Below, piece after piece: positions 22,955 to 34,228 of a stretch of DNA of 64,000 nucleotides (position 1 is the stretch's first letter; every line of letters begins with the position of its first letter). The DNA comes from Cherax quadricarinatus (taxonomy: Eukaryota > Arthropoda > Malacostraca > Decapoda > Parastacidae). The DNA is taken from positions 14,511,744 to 14,575,743 of the forward strand of contig NC_091301.1 in assembly GCF_038502225.1 (NCBI RefSeq), in the 5' to 3' direction. The position numbers and the translations under genes are program-made. The notes beneath the pieces were generated by a model that worked only from the letters and a program-made list of their open reading frames with translations, searched no databases and was not told where the DNA came from.

Positions 22955-25900
22955 AGGAGGACAAGACAACGCCAGCAAGACGACAAGACAGCGCCAGCAG
23001 GAGGCCAAGACAGCGCCAGGAGGAGGACAAGACAGCTCCAGCAGGACGACAAGACAGCACCAGAAGGACAAGACAGCTCCAGCAGCAGGACAAGACAGCG
23101 CCAGCAGGAGGACAAGACAGCGCCAGCAGGACAAGACAGCGCCAGCAGGACGACAAGACGGCGCCAGCAGGACAAGACAGCACCAGCAAGACGACAAGAC
23201 AGCGCCAGCAGGACAAGACAACGCCAGCAGGAGGGCAAGACAGTACCAGCAGGAGGACAAGACAGCGCCAGCAGGATGACAAGACAGCGCCAGCAGAACG
23301 AGACAGCGCCAGCAATACGACAAGACAGCGCCAGCAGGACAAGACAGCGCCAACAGGACAAGACATCGCCAGCAGGAGGAAAAGACAGCGCCAGCAGGAC
23401 GACAAGACAGCACCAGAAGGACAAGACAGCTCCAGCAGCAGGACAAGACAGCGCCAGCAGGAGGACAAGACAGCGCCAGCAGGACAAGACAGCGCCAGCA
23501 GGACGACAAGACAGCGCCAGCAGGACAAGACAGCACCAGCAAGACGACAAGACAGCGCCAGCAGGACAAGACAACGCCAGCAGGAGGGCAAGACAGTGCC
23601 AGCAGGAGGACAAGACAGCGCCAGCAGGATGACAAGACAGCGCCAGCAGAACGAGACAGCGCCAGCAATACGACAAGACAGCGCCAGCAGGACAAGACAG
23701 CGCCAACAGGACAAGACATCGCCAGCAGGAGGAAAAGACAGCGCCAGCAGGACGACAAGACAGCGCCAGCAGAACAAGACAGCGCCAGCAAGACAACAAG
23801 ACAGCGCCGGCAGGACAAGACAGCGCCAGCAGGAGGAAAAACCAGCGCCAACAGGAGGACAAGACAGCGCCAGTAGGACAAGACAGCTCCAACAGCAGGA
23901 CAAGACAGCGCCAGTAGGACAAGACAGCTCCAACAGCAGGACAAGACAGTGCCAGCAGGACAAGACAGCCCCAGCAGGACGACAAAACAGCGCCAGCAGC
24001 ATGACAAGACAGCGCCAGAAGAACAAGACAGCGCCAGCTGGATGACAAGACAGTGCCAACAGGACGACAAGACAGCGCCAGCACGACGACAAGACAGCGC
24101 CAGCAGGACAAGACAGCGCCAGTAAGATGACAAGACAGCGCCAGCAGGACAAGACAGCGCCAACAGGACAAGACAGCGCCAGCAGGACAAGACAGCGCCA
24201 GCAGGACGACAAGACAGCGCCAGCAGAACAAGACAGCGCCAGCAGGAGGAAAAGCCAGAGCCAACAGGAGGACAAGACAGCGCCAGTAGGACAAGACAGC
24301 TCCAACAGCAGGACAAGACAGCGCCAGCAGGACAAGACAGCCCCAGCAGGACGACAAGACAGCGCCAGCAGGATGACTAGACAGCGCCAGAAGAACAAGA
24401 CAGCGCCAGCAGGATGACAAGACAGTGCCAACAGGACGACAAGACAGCGCCAGCAGGATGACAAGACAGTGCCAACAGGACGACAAGACAGCGCCAGCAC
24501 GACGACAAGACAGCGCCAGCAGGATGACAAGACAGTGCCAACAGGACGACAAGACAGCGCCAGCAGGAGGAAAAGTCAGCGTCAGCAGGAGGACCAGACA
24601 GCGCCAACAGGAGAACAAGACAGCGCCAGCAAGAAGACAAGACAGCGCCAGCAAGACGACAAGTCAGCGAAAGCAGGAGGACAAGACAGCGTCAACAGAA
24701 GGACAACAGAGCGCCAGCAGGAGGACAAGACAGCGCCAGCAGGACAAGACAGAGCCAGGAGGACGACAAGACAGCGCCAGCAGGACAAGACAGCGCCGGC
24801 AAGACAAGACAGCGCCACCAAGACGACAAGACAGCGCCAGCAGGACAAGACAGCGCCAGGAGGACAAGACAGCGCCAGCAGGACAAGACAGCGCCGGCAG
24901 GACAAGACAGCGCCAGCAGGAGGAAAAGCCAGAGCCAACAGGAGGACAAGACAGCGCCAGTAGGACAAGACAGCTCCAACAGCAGGACAAGACAGCGCCA
25001 ACAGGACAAGACAGCGCCAGGAGGACGACAAGACAGCGCCAGCAGGACAAGACAGCGCCAGCAGGAGGAAAAGCCAGAGCCAACAGGAGGACAAGACAGC
25101 GCCAGTAGGACAAGACAGCTCCAACAGCAGGACAAGACAGCGCCAGCAGGACAAGACAGCCCCAGCAGGACGACAAGATAGCGCCAGCAGGATGACAAGA
25201 CAGTGCCAACACGACGACAAGACAGCGCCAGCTGGATGACAAGACAGTGCCAAAAGGACGACAAGACAGCGCCAGCACGACGACAAGACAGCGCCAGCAG
25301 GAGGAAAAGTCAGCGTCAGCAGGAGGACCAGACAGCGCCAGCAGGAGAACAAGACAGCGCCAGCAAGAAGACAAGACAGCGCCAGCAAGACGACAAGTCA
25401 GCGAAAGCAGGAGGACAAGACAGCGTCAACAGGAGGACAAGAGAGCGCCAGCAGGAGGACAAGACAGCGCCAGCAGGACAAGACAGAGCCAGGAGGACGA
25501 CAAGACAGCGCCAGCAGGACAAGACAGCGCCGGCAAGACAAGACAGCGCCACCAAGACGACAAGACAGCGCCAGCAGGACAAGACAGCGCCAGGAGGACG
25601 ACAAGACAGCGCCAGCAGGACAAGACAGCGCCAGCAGGAGGAAAAGCCAGAGCCAACAGGACAAGACAGCGCCAGTAGGACAAGACAGCGCCAGCAGGAC
25701 AAGACAGCCCCAGCAGGACGACAAGACAGCGCCAGCAGGATGACAAGACAGTGCCAACACGACGACAAGACAGCGCCAGCTGGATGACAAGACAGTGCCA
25801 ACAGGACGACAAGACAGCGCCAGCAGGACAAGACAGCGCCAGCAGGACGACAAGACAGCGCCAGCAGAACAAGACAGCGCCAGCAGAACAAGACAGCGCC

Positions 25901-28900
25901 AGCAAGACGACAAGACAGCGCAGGCAGGACAAGACAGCGCCAGCAGGAGGAAAAGCCAGCGCCAACAGGAGGACAAGACAGCGCCAGTAGGACAAGACAG
26001 CTCCAACAGCAGGACAAGACAGCGCCAGCAGGACAAGACAGCCCCAGCAGGACGACAAGACAGCGCCAGCAGGATGACTAGACAGCGCCAGAAGAACAAG
26101 ACAGCGCCAGCAGGATGACAAGACAGTGCCAACAGGACGACAAGACAGCGCCAGCACGACGACAAGACAGTGCCAGCAGGATGACAAGACAGTGCCAACA
26201 GGACGACAAGACAGCGCCAGCACGACGACAAGACAGTGCCAACAGGACGACAAGACAGCGCCAGCAGGATGACAAGACAGTGCCAACAGGACGACAAGAC
26301 AGCGCCAGCAGGATGACAAGACAGTGCCAACAGGACGACAAGACAGCGCCAGCAAGAGGAAAAGTCAGCGTCAGCAGGAGGACCAGACAGCGCAAGCAGG
26401 AGGACAAGACGGCGCAAGCAGGAGGACAAGACGGCGCCAGCAGGAGGACAAGACAGCGCCAGCAGGAGGACAAGACAGGCCAGCAGGAGAAGAGAGCGCC
26501 AGCAGGAGGACAAGACAGTGCCAGCAGGACAAGACAGCGCCAGCACTAGGACAAGACAGCGCCACCAGGACAAGACAGCGCCAGCAGGACGACAAGACGG
26601 CGCCAGCAAGACAAGACAGCGCTAGCAGGACGACAAGACGGCGCCAGCAGGACAAGACAGCGCCAGCAAGACAAGACAGCGCCAGCAGGAGGACAAGACA
26701 GCGCCAGCAGGAGGACAAGACAGCGCCAGCAGGACGACAAGACAGCGCCAGCAGGAGGACAAGACAGCGCCAGCAGGAGGACAAGACAGCGCCAGCAGGA
26801 CAAGACAGCGCCAGCAGGACAAGACAGCGCCAGCAGGACAAGACAGCGCCAGCAGGAAGATAAGACAGCGCCAGCAGGACAAGACAGCGCCAGCAAGACG
26901 ACAAGACAGCGCCAGCAGGACAAGACAGCGCCAACAGGACAAGACAGCACCAGCAGGAGGACAAGACAGCACCAGCAGGAGGACAAGACAGCGCCAGCAG
27001 GACGACAAGACAGCGCCAGTAGGACGACAAGACAGCGCCAGCAAGACGACAAGACAGCGCCAACAGGACAAGACAGCGCCAACAGGACAAGACAGCGCCA
27101 GCAGGACGACAAGACAGCGCCAGCATGACGACAAGACAGCGCCAGCAGAACAAGACAGCGCCAGCAGGACAAGACAGCGCCAGCAGGAGGAAAACCCAGC
27201 GCCAACAGGAGGACAAGACAGCGCCAGCAGGACAAGACAGCGCCAACAGGAGGACAAGACAGCGCCAGCAGGACAAGACAGCGCCAACAGGATGACAAGA
27301 CAGCGCCAGCAGGATGACAAGACGGCGCCAGCAAGACAAGACAGCGCTAGCAGGACGACAAGACGGCGCCAGCAGGACAAGACAGCGCCAGCAAGACAAG
27401 ACAGCGCCAGCAGGAGGACAAGACAGCGCCAGCAGGAGGACAAGACAGCGCCAGCAGGACGACAAGACAGCGCCAGCAGGACAAGACAGCGCCAGCAGGA
27501 GGACAAGACAGCGCCAGCAGGACAAGACAGCGCCAGCAGGACGACAAGACAGCGCCAGCAGGACAAGACAGCGCCAGCAGGACAAGACAGCGCCAGCAGG
27601 AAGATAAGACAGCGCCAGCAGGACAAGACAGCGCCAGCAAGACGACAAGACAGCGCCAGCAGGACAAGACAGCGCCAACAGGACAAGACAGCACCAGCAG
27701 GAGGACAAGACAGCACCAGCAGGAGGACAAGACAGCGCCAGCAGGACGACAAGACAGCGCCAGTAGGACGACAAGACAGCACCAGCAAGACGACAAGACA
27801 GCGCCAACAGCACAAGACAGCGCCAGCAGGACGACAAGACAGCGCCAGCAGGACAAGACAGCGCCAACAGGACAAGACAGCGCCAGCAGGACGACAAGAC
27901 AGCGCCAGCATGACGACAAGACAGCGCCAGCAGAACAAGACAGCGCCAGCAGGACAAGACAGCGCCAGCAGGAGGAAAAGCCAGCGCCAACAGGAGGACA
28001 AGACAGCGCCAGCAGGACAAGACAGCGCCAACAGGAGGACAAGACAGCGCCAGCAGGACAAGACAGCGCCAACAGGATGACAAGACAGCGCCAGCAGGAT
28101 GACAAGACAGCGCCAGCAGGACAACAAGACAGCGCCAGCAGGATGACAAGACAGTGCCAACAGGACGACAAGACAGCGCCAGCACGACGACAAGACAGCG
28201 CCAGCAGGATGACAAGACAGTGCCAACAGGACGACAAGACAGCGCCAGCAGGAGGAAAAGTCAGCGTCAGCAGGAGAACCAGACAGCGCCAGCAGGAGGA
28301 CAAGACAGCGCCAGCAGGACGACAAGTCAGCGCCAGCAGGTGGACAAGACAGCGCCAGCAGGAGGACAAGACAGCGCCAGCAGGACGACAAGTCAGCGTC
28401 AGCAGGAGGACAAGACAGCGCCAGAAGGACAAGACAGCGCCAGCAGGAGGACAAGACAGCGCCAGCAGGACGACAAGTCAGCGCCAGCAGGTGGACAAGA
28501 CAGCGCCAGCAAGAGGACAAGACAGCGCCAGCAAGACAAGACAGCCCCAGCAGGACAATACAGCGCCAGCAGGACGACAAGACAGCGCCAGCAGGACAAG
28601 ACAGCGCCAGCAAGACGACAAGACAGCGCCAGCAGGAGGAAAAGCCAGCGCCAGCAGGACAAGACAGCGCCAGCGGGAGGAAAGGCCAGCACCAACAGGA
28701 CAAGACAGCGTTACCAGGACAAGACAGCGCCAGCAGGACAAGACAGCGCCAATAGGACAAGATAGCGCCAGCACGACGACAAGACAGCGCCAGCAGGATG
28801 ACAAGACAGTGCCAACAGGACGACAAGACAGCGCCAACACGACGACAAGATAGCGCCAGCACGACGACAAGACAGCGCCAGCAGGATGACAAGACAGTGC

Positions 28901-29490
28901 CAACAGGACGACAAGACAGCGCCAGCAGGAGGAAAAGTCAGCGTCAGCAAGAGGACCAGACAGCGCCAGCAGGAGGACAAGACAGCGCCAGCAGGACGAC
29001 AAGACAGCGCCAGCAGGAGGACAAGGCAGCGCCAGAAGGACAAGACAGCGCCAGCAGGAGGACAAGACAGCGCCAGCAGGACGACAAGTCAGCGCCAGCA
29101 GGAGGACAAGACAGCGCCAGCAAGAGGACAAGACAGCGCCAGCAGGACGACAAGTCAGCGCCAGCAGGACGACAAGACAGCGCCAGCAGGACAAGACAGC
29201 GCCAGCAAGACGACAAGACAGCGCCAGCAGGACAAGACAGCGCCAGCAGGAGGAAAAGCCAGCGCCAGCAGGACAAGACAGCGCCAGCAGGAGAAAAGGC
29301 CAGCGCCAACAGGAGGACAAGACAGCGCTAGCAGGACAAAACAGCACCAGCAGGACAAGACAGCGCCAGCACGACGACAAGACAGTGCCAGCAGGACAAG
29401 ATAGCGCCAGCAGGACGACAAGACAACGCCAGCGGGAGGACAAGACAGCGCCAGCAGAACGACAAGACAGCGCCAGCAGAAAGACAAGAC
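22955..29490. repeat. 19/22-bp satellite array, about 320 units
   Basis: The core GACAAGACAGCGCCAGCAG (19 bases) repeats directly or with an added GAC, GAG or GAT triplet (22 bases). The core is nearly free of T. Variants such as GGAAAAGTCAGCGTCAGCAG and CAGTAGGACAAGACAGCTCC recur at long spacing, which reveals higher-order duplication. Long frames on both strands (up to 756 codons, rich in Leu/Ala/Cys on minus and Gln/Arg/Asp on plus) exist because the repeat lacks stop codons in several frames. They are not genes. Confidence 0.97.
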
Positions 29491-29759
29491 TGCGACAAGG
29501 AACTCTTATAAACAAAACAGCAAAAAATGAGGGAGCTAGGATGCACGTAGCTCACTGCTCCAGCTCATCCTTCAAAATGATATAGCTGGTCCTCCAGTCT
29601 TATCCCCCTCCACATCTACACAGAACAAGGAGCTCCGTGTGCTTATTACTCAGAGCGGTGCGGGTCTCCCTGATGGTAGGGCATGGAAGAGAGAGATCTT
29701 ATGTTTATACTCAAAGAATAAAAGAACGCTCCAATTACCTTACTATCTCTGTCGTGTAT

Positions 29760-30478
29760 TCAACCCCTTTCGCGTGCCTTAAGTATGCTATAGGGATCAT
29801 CCCACAGTCTCTAAAAGCAACGGATACAGCCCCACTGTGAGTGATAAATGTCACTGAAAGTGATAATGTCGGAAAATCTCACTTTCAAAGATCACAACAA
29901 TGTCTCTACCATATCTGAGAACCTTCAAAACTTAGGATGCCAGGCCAATGATGATTCTCTCTAGGGTAGAATACTGCTGTGCACTAATGACCCCTTTCAA
30001 GGCAGGCGAAATTGCAGACTTAGAGAATAAACAGAGAACTTTTACTGCACGTATAAGTATAGTAAATCACCTATATTACTGGGAATGGTTGACATCCCTT
30101 ACCCTGTACTCCTTGTAATGCTGGTGAGAAAGATACATGATAATATACACTTGGAAAATCTTACAGGGACTAGTATAAAATCTACACACGGAAATCACTC
30201 CCTACTAAAACAAAAGACTTGGCAGGAGATGCAACATTCCCCATTGAAAAGCAGGGACGCCATAAGTGTCAGGGGCCCAACGCTCTTCAACTGGCTCCCA
30301 GCATACATAAGGGGAATTACCAATAGACCCCTGGCTGTCTTCAAGAGGAAGCTGGACAGGCATCTACAGTTGGTTTCCGACCAACCGGTCTGTGGTTCGT
30401 AAATCGGTTTGCATGCGGCCAGCAGTAACAGCTTGTTTGATCATGCCTTGATCCACCGCGAGGCCTGGTCATGGACAT
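29760..30478 (+). pseudogene. LINE copy with large internal deletion
   Basis: Starts at the block encoding PFA(R)AL and IPQSLK.TDTAPL. It then jumps across the whole RT catalytic region to a VMSEDLTFKDHN-like block near 29860. It continues through EYCCALMTPFKAGEIADLE and the C-terminal domain, stopping inside GCCTGGTCATGGAC without the 3' tail. Stops and frameshifts occur throughout. Its 3' end abuts an inverted LINE fragment. Confidence 0.8.
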
Positions 30479-30646
30479 TTACTGTGCTTTCTGCCAGTGT
30501 ACTCGCAGCACCCTTACTTCATTGGGGGGGTGTTGCACTGTCTGCCGAGTCTTTTGCTTTCGTAGGGAGGATGTGTGCTGATTTGGGACCAGTCCCTCTA
30601 GGATTTTCCAGATGTAAATTATGATGCATCTTTCTCGCCTGAGTAT
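30479..30646 (-). pseudogene. short inverted LINE C-terminal fragment
   Basis: Reverse complement of the block that encodes the KILEGMVPNLHTEITPYESK region through ENTISV. Landmarks are GAGTCTTTTGCTTTCGTAGG and TTTCCAGATGTAAATTATGA. It lies head-on against the preceding plus-strand copy and directly precedes the 48-bp minisatellite. Confidence 0.75.
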
Positions 30647-31018
30647 CATGATACCCCTGCAGCTACTTGCGTCCACTATGCCCACTCCCTGTGTCATCAT
30701 ACCACTCCAGCTACATGTGTCCACTATGCCCACTCCCTGTATCATCATACCCCTGCAGCTACTTGCGTCCACTACGCCCACTCCCTGTGTCATCATACCA
30801 CTCCAGCTACCTGTGTCCACTATGCCCACTCCCTGTATCATCATACCCCTGCAGCTACCTGTGTCCACTACGCCCACTCCCTGTATCATCATACCCCTGC
30901 AGCTACCTGTGTCCACTACGCCCACTCCCTGTATCATCACACCCCTGCAGCTACCTGTGTCCACTACGCCCACTCCCTGTATCATCACACCCCTGCAGCT
31001 AACTGTGTCCACTACCCC
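30647..31018. repeat. 48-bp minisatellite, left segment (about 8 units)
   Basis: The unit contains TCATCATACCCCTGCAGCTA and TGTCCACTACGCCCACTCCC. It is the same repeat as 34229-39731, separated from it by a LINE. Most units here carry CTACGCCCACTCC, which recurs in the first units after 34229 and is rare later. Confidence 0.95.
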
Positions 31019-34000
31019 TCAAGAGGGAGAGGTTTTTTAGTGCCAGGAAGGAAAAAAACTGGCAGGAAATGGCAGAAATCGTACACCAAATCCAGTCATT
31101 CCTGGAGTGGAACCACAGTCGATGGCCTCCACTCCAAACCAACAGATACAGATACTAATGCAGGAAACCCCCCCCCCAGTACCAACAATACCACCAGTCC
31201 TTCTTTGCAACAAACAACAAAATACCTTTCATCCCCTGGACTACTTGCAGAGGCAAAGGCAATGTTCGCGGCTTTCACTGAGACCCACATAAAGGATCAC
31301 TTGGACAACGAAATATGGATCCCAGGTTACAACCTATACAGATGTGACAGAGTGAACAGGCAAAAGGGGGGGGGGGGGGTTTGCCTGTACATTGCGGAGT
31401 CACTTGTTTGCACAGAACTGCTTAATGCCTCAAATGATGTAGTGGAAGTTTTAGCAGTAAAGGTCGAGAACCAAAACCTAGTCATTGTGGTAGTCTACAA
31501 GCCTCCGGATGCAACATCCCAGCAATTCCAGGAACAGCTGTTAAAAATTGACCACTGTCTGGAAAATCTTCCAGCTCCTGCACCCAACATCTTGCTCCTG
31601 GGGGATTTCAACTTAAGGCATCTAAAATGGAGGAATATAGCAAATAATATTGTTGCAGTAATAACACCAGGAGGCAGCTCTGATGAAAACTCACACTCAC
31701 ACGAGCTTTTAAATCTCTGCACAAAATTCAATTTAAACCAGCAAATAATAGAGCCTACTAGACTGGAGAATACACTAGACCTCATCTTCACTAACAATGA
31801 TGACCTGATAAGAAATGTCACCATATCAAAAACAATATACTCAGATCACAACATAATTGAGGTTCAGACATGTATGCGTGGAGCCCCAGACCGACATAAT
31901 GAGATTAGTCACGAGGGACCATTCACCAAATTCAACTTTAATAACAAAAACATAAAGTGGGACCAAGTAAACCAAGTCCTAACCGATATAAGCTGGGAAG
32001 ATATACTAAGAAACACAGACACCAACTTATGCCTAGAACAGATTAACTTGGTGGCACTCGATGTATGCACAAGGCTTATTCCTCTAAGAAAAAGGAGGAG
32101 TAGATGTAAAATAGAAAGAGACAGGCGCTCCCTTTACAGGCGACGGAAAAGAATAACAGAGCGGCTAAAAGAGGTCAATATATCTGAAATGCGTAGGGAG
32201 ACACCGGTCAGAGAAATAGCAAGCATCGAACTTAAGCTAAAGGAATCTTATAGGAGTCAGGAATCGCGGGAAGAACTAAAAGCCATAAATGAAATCGAAA
32301 GAAACCCAAAGTATTTCTTCTCCTATGCCAAATCAAAGTCGAGAACAACGTCCAGTATTGGGCCCCTACTTAAACAAGATGGGTCCTACACAGATGACAG
32401 AAAGGAAATGAGTGAGCTACTCAAGTCCCAATATGACTCAGTTTTTAGCAAGCCGCTAACCAGACTGAGAGTCGAAGATCAAAATGAATTTTTTATGAGA
32501 GAGCCACAGAATTTGGTTAACACAAGCCTATCCGATGTTATCCTGACGCCAAATGACTTCGAACAGGCGATAAATGACATGCCCATGCACTTTGCCCCAG
32601 GGCCAGACTCATGGAACTCCGTGTTCATCAAGAACTGCAAGAAGCCCCTATCATGAGCCTTTTCCATCCTATGGAGAGGGAGCATGGACACGGGGGTCGT
32701 CCCACAGTTACTAAAAACAACAGACATAGCCCCACTCCACAAAGGGGGCAGTAAAGCAACAGCAAAGAACTACAGACCGATAGCACTAACATCCCATATC
32801 ATAAAAATCTTTGAAAGGGTCCTAAGAAGCAAGATCACCACCCATCTAGAAACCCATCAGTTACACAACCCAGGGCAACATGGGTTTAGAACAGGTCGCT
32901 CCTGTCTGTCTCAACTATTGGATCACTACAACAAGGTCCTAGATGCACTAGAAGACAAAAAGAATGCAGATGTAATATATACAGACTTTGCAAAAGCCTT
33001 CGACAAGTGTGACCATGGCGTAATAGTGCACAAAATGCGTGCTAAAGGAATAATAGGAAAAGTCGGTCGATGGATCTATAGTTTCCTCACTAACAGAACA
33101 CAGAGAGTAGTCGTCAACAGAGTAAAGTCCGAGGCAGCTACGGTGAAAAGCTCTGTTCCACAAGGCACAGTACTCGCTCCCATCTTGTTCCTCATCCTCA
33201 TATCCGACATAGACAAGGATGTCAGCCACAGCACCGTGTCTTCCTTTGCAGATGACACCCGAATCTGCATGACTGTCTTTCTTCCATTGCAGACACTGCA
33301 AGGCTCCAGGCGGACATCAACCAAATCTTTCAGTGGGCTGCAGAAAACAATATGAAGTTCAACGATGAGAAATTTCAATTACTCAGATATGGTAAACACG
33401 AGGAAGTTAAATCTTCATCAGAGTACAAAACAAATTCTGGCCACAAAATAGAGCGAGACACCAACGTCAAAGACCTGGGAGTGATCATGTCGGAGGATCT
33501 CACCTTCAAGGACCATAACATTGTATCAATCGCATCTGCTAGAAAAATGACAGGATGGATAATGAGAACCTTCAAAACTAGGGAGGCCAAGCCCATGATG
33601 AAACTCTTCAGGTCACTTGTTCTATCTAGGCTGGAATATTGCTGCACACTAACAGCACCTTTCAAGGCAGGTGAAATTGATGACTTAGAAAATGTACAGA
33701 GAACCTTCACGGCGCGCATAACGGAGATAAAACACCTCAATTAATGGGAACGCTTGAGGTTCCTAAACCTGTATTCCCTGGAACGCAGGCGAGAGAGATA
33801 CATGATTATATACACCTGGAAAATCCTAGAGGGACTAGTACCGAACTTGCACACGAAAATCACTCACTCTCCAGGTAAACTACGAAAGCAAAAGACTTGG
33901 CAGACAAAGCAACATCCCCCCAATGAAAAGCAGGAGTGTCACTAGCACGTTAAGAGACCATACAATAAGTGTCAGGGGCCCTAGACTGTTCAACTGCCTC

Positions 34001-34228
34001 CCGACATACATAAGGGGGATTACCAACAGACCCCTGGCAGTCTTCAAGCTGGCACTGGACAAGCACCTAAAGTCGGTTCCTGACCGGCTGGGCTGTGGCT
34101 CGTACGTTGGTTTGCGTGCAGCCAGCAGTAACAGCCTGGTTGATCAGGCTCTGATCCACCAGGAGGCCTGGTCACAGACTGGGCCGCGGGGGCGTTGACC
34201 CCCGGAACTCTCTCCAGGTCTCCAGGTA
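31019..34228 (+). pseudogene. near-complete LINE copy (endonuclease + RT), inactivated
   Basis: The most complete LINE here. A remnant resembling the end of ORF1 (NWQEMAEIVHQIQSFLEW, other frame, about 31060-31115) precedes ORF2. ORF2 starts mid-endonuclease with TETHIKDHLDNE (about 31280), then GDFNLRH (about 31602) and SDHN (31841-31852), the APE-type motifs. The RT follows: NYRPIALTSHIIK, YTDFAKAFDKCDH (motif A), SSVPQGTVLAPILF (motif B) and SFADDTRI (motif C, about 33240). The C-terminal domain ends WSQTGPRGR. It is disabled by a TGA at 32654, a frameshift near 33285, a TAA at 33742 replacing the Tyr of NYWERL, and a small insertion near 33870 containing CTCCAGGTAA. The 3' tail CTCCAGGTCTCCAGGTAA ends at 34228, directly against minisatellite. 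The missing endonuclease N-terminus implies 5' rearrangement or truncation. Confidence 0.88.

Noticed and set aside
22694..29515. Many overlapping Leu/Cys/Ala-rich and Gln/Arg-rich frames on both strands
   Set aside because: Artefacts of the 19/22-bp satellite, which lacks stops in several frames on both strands.
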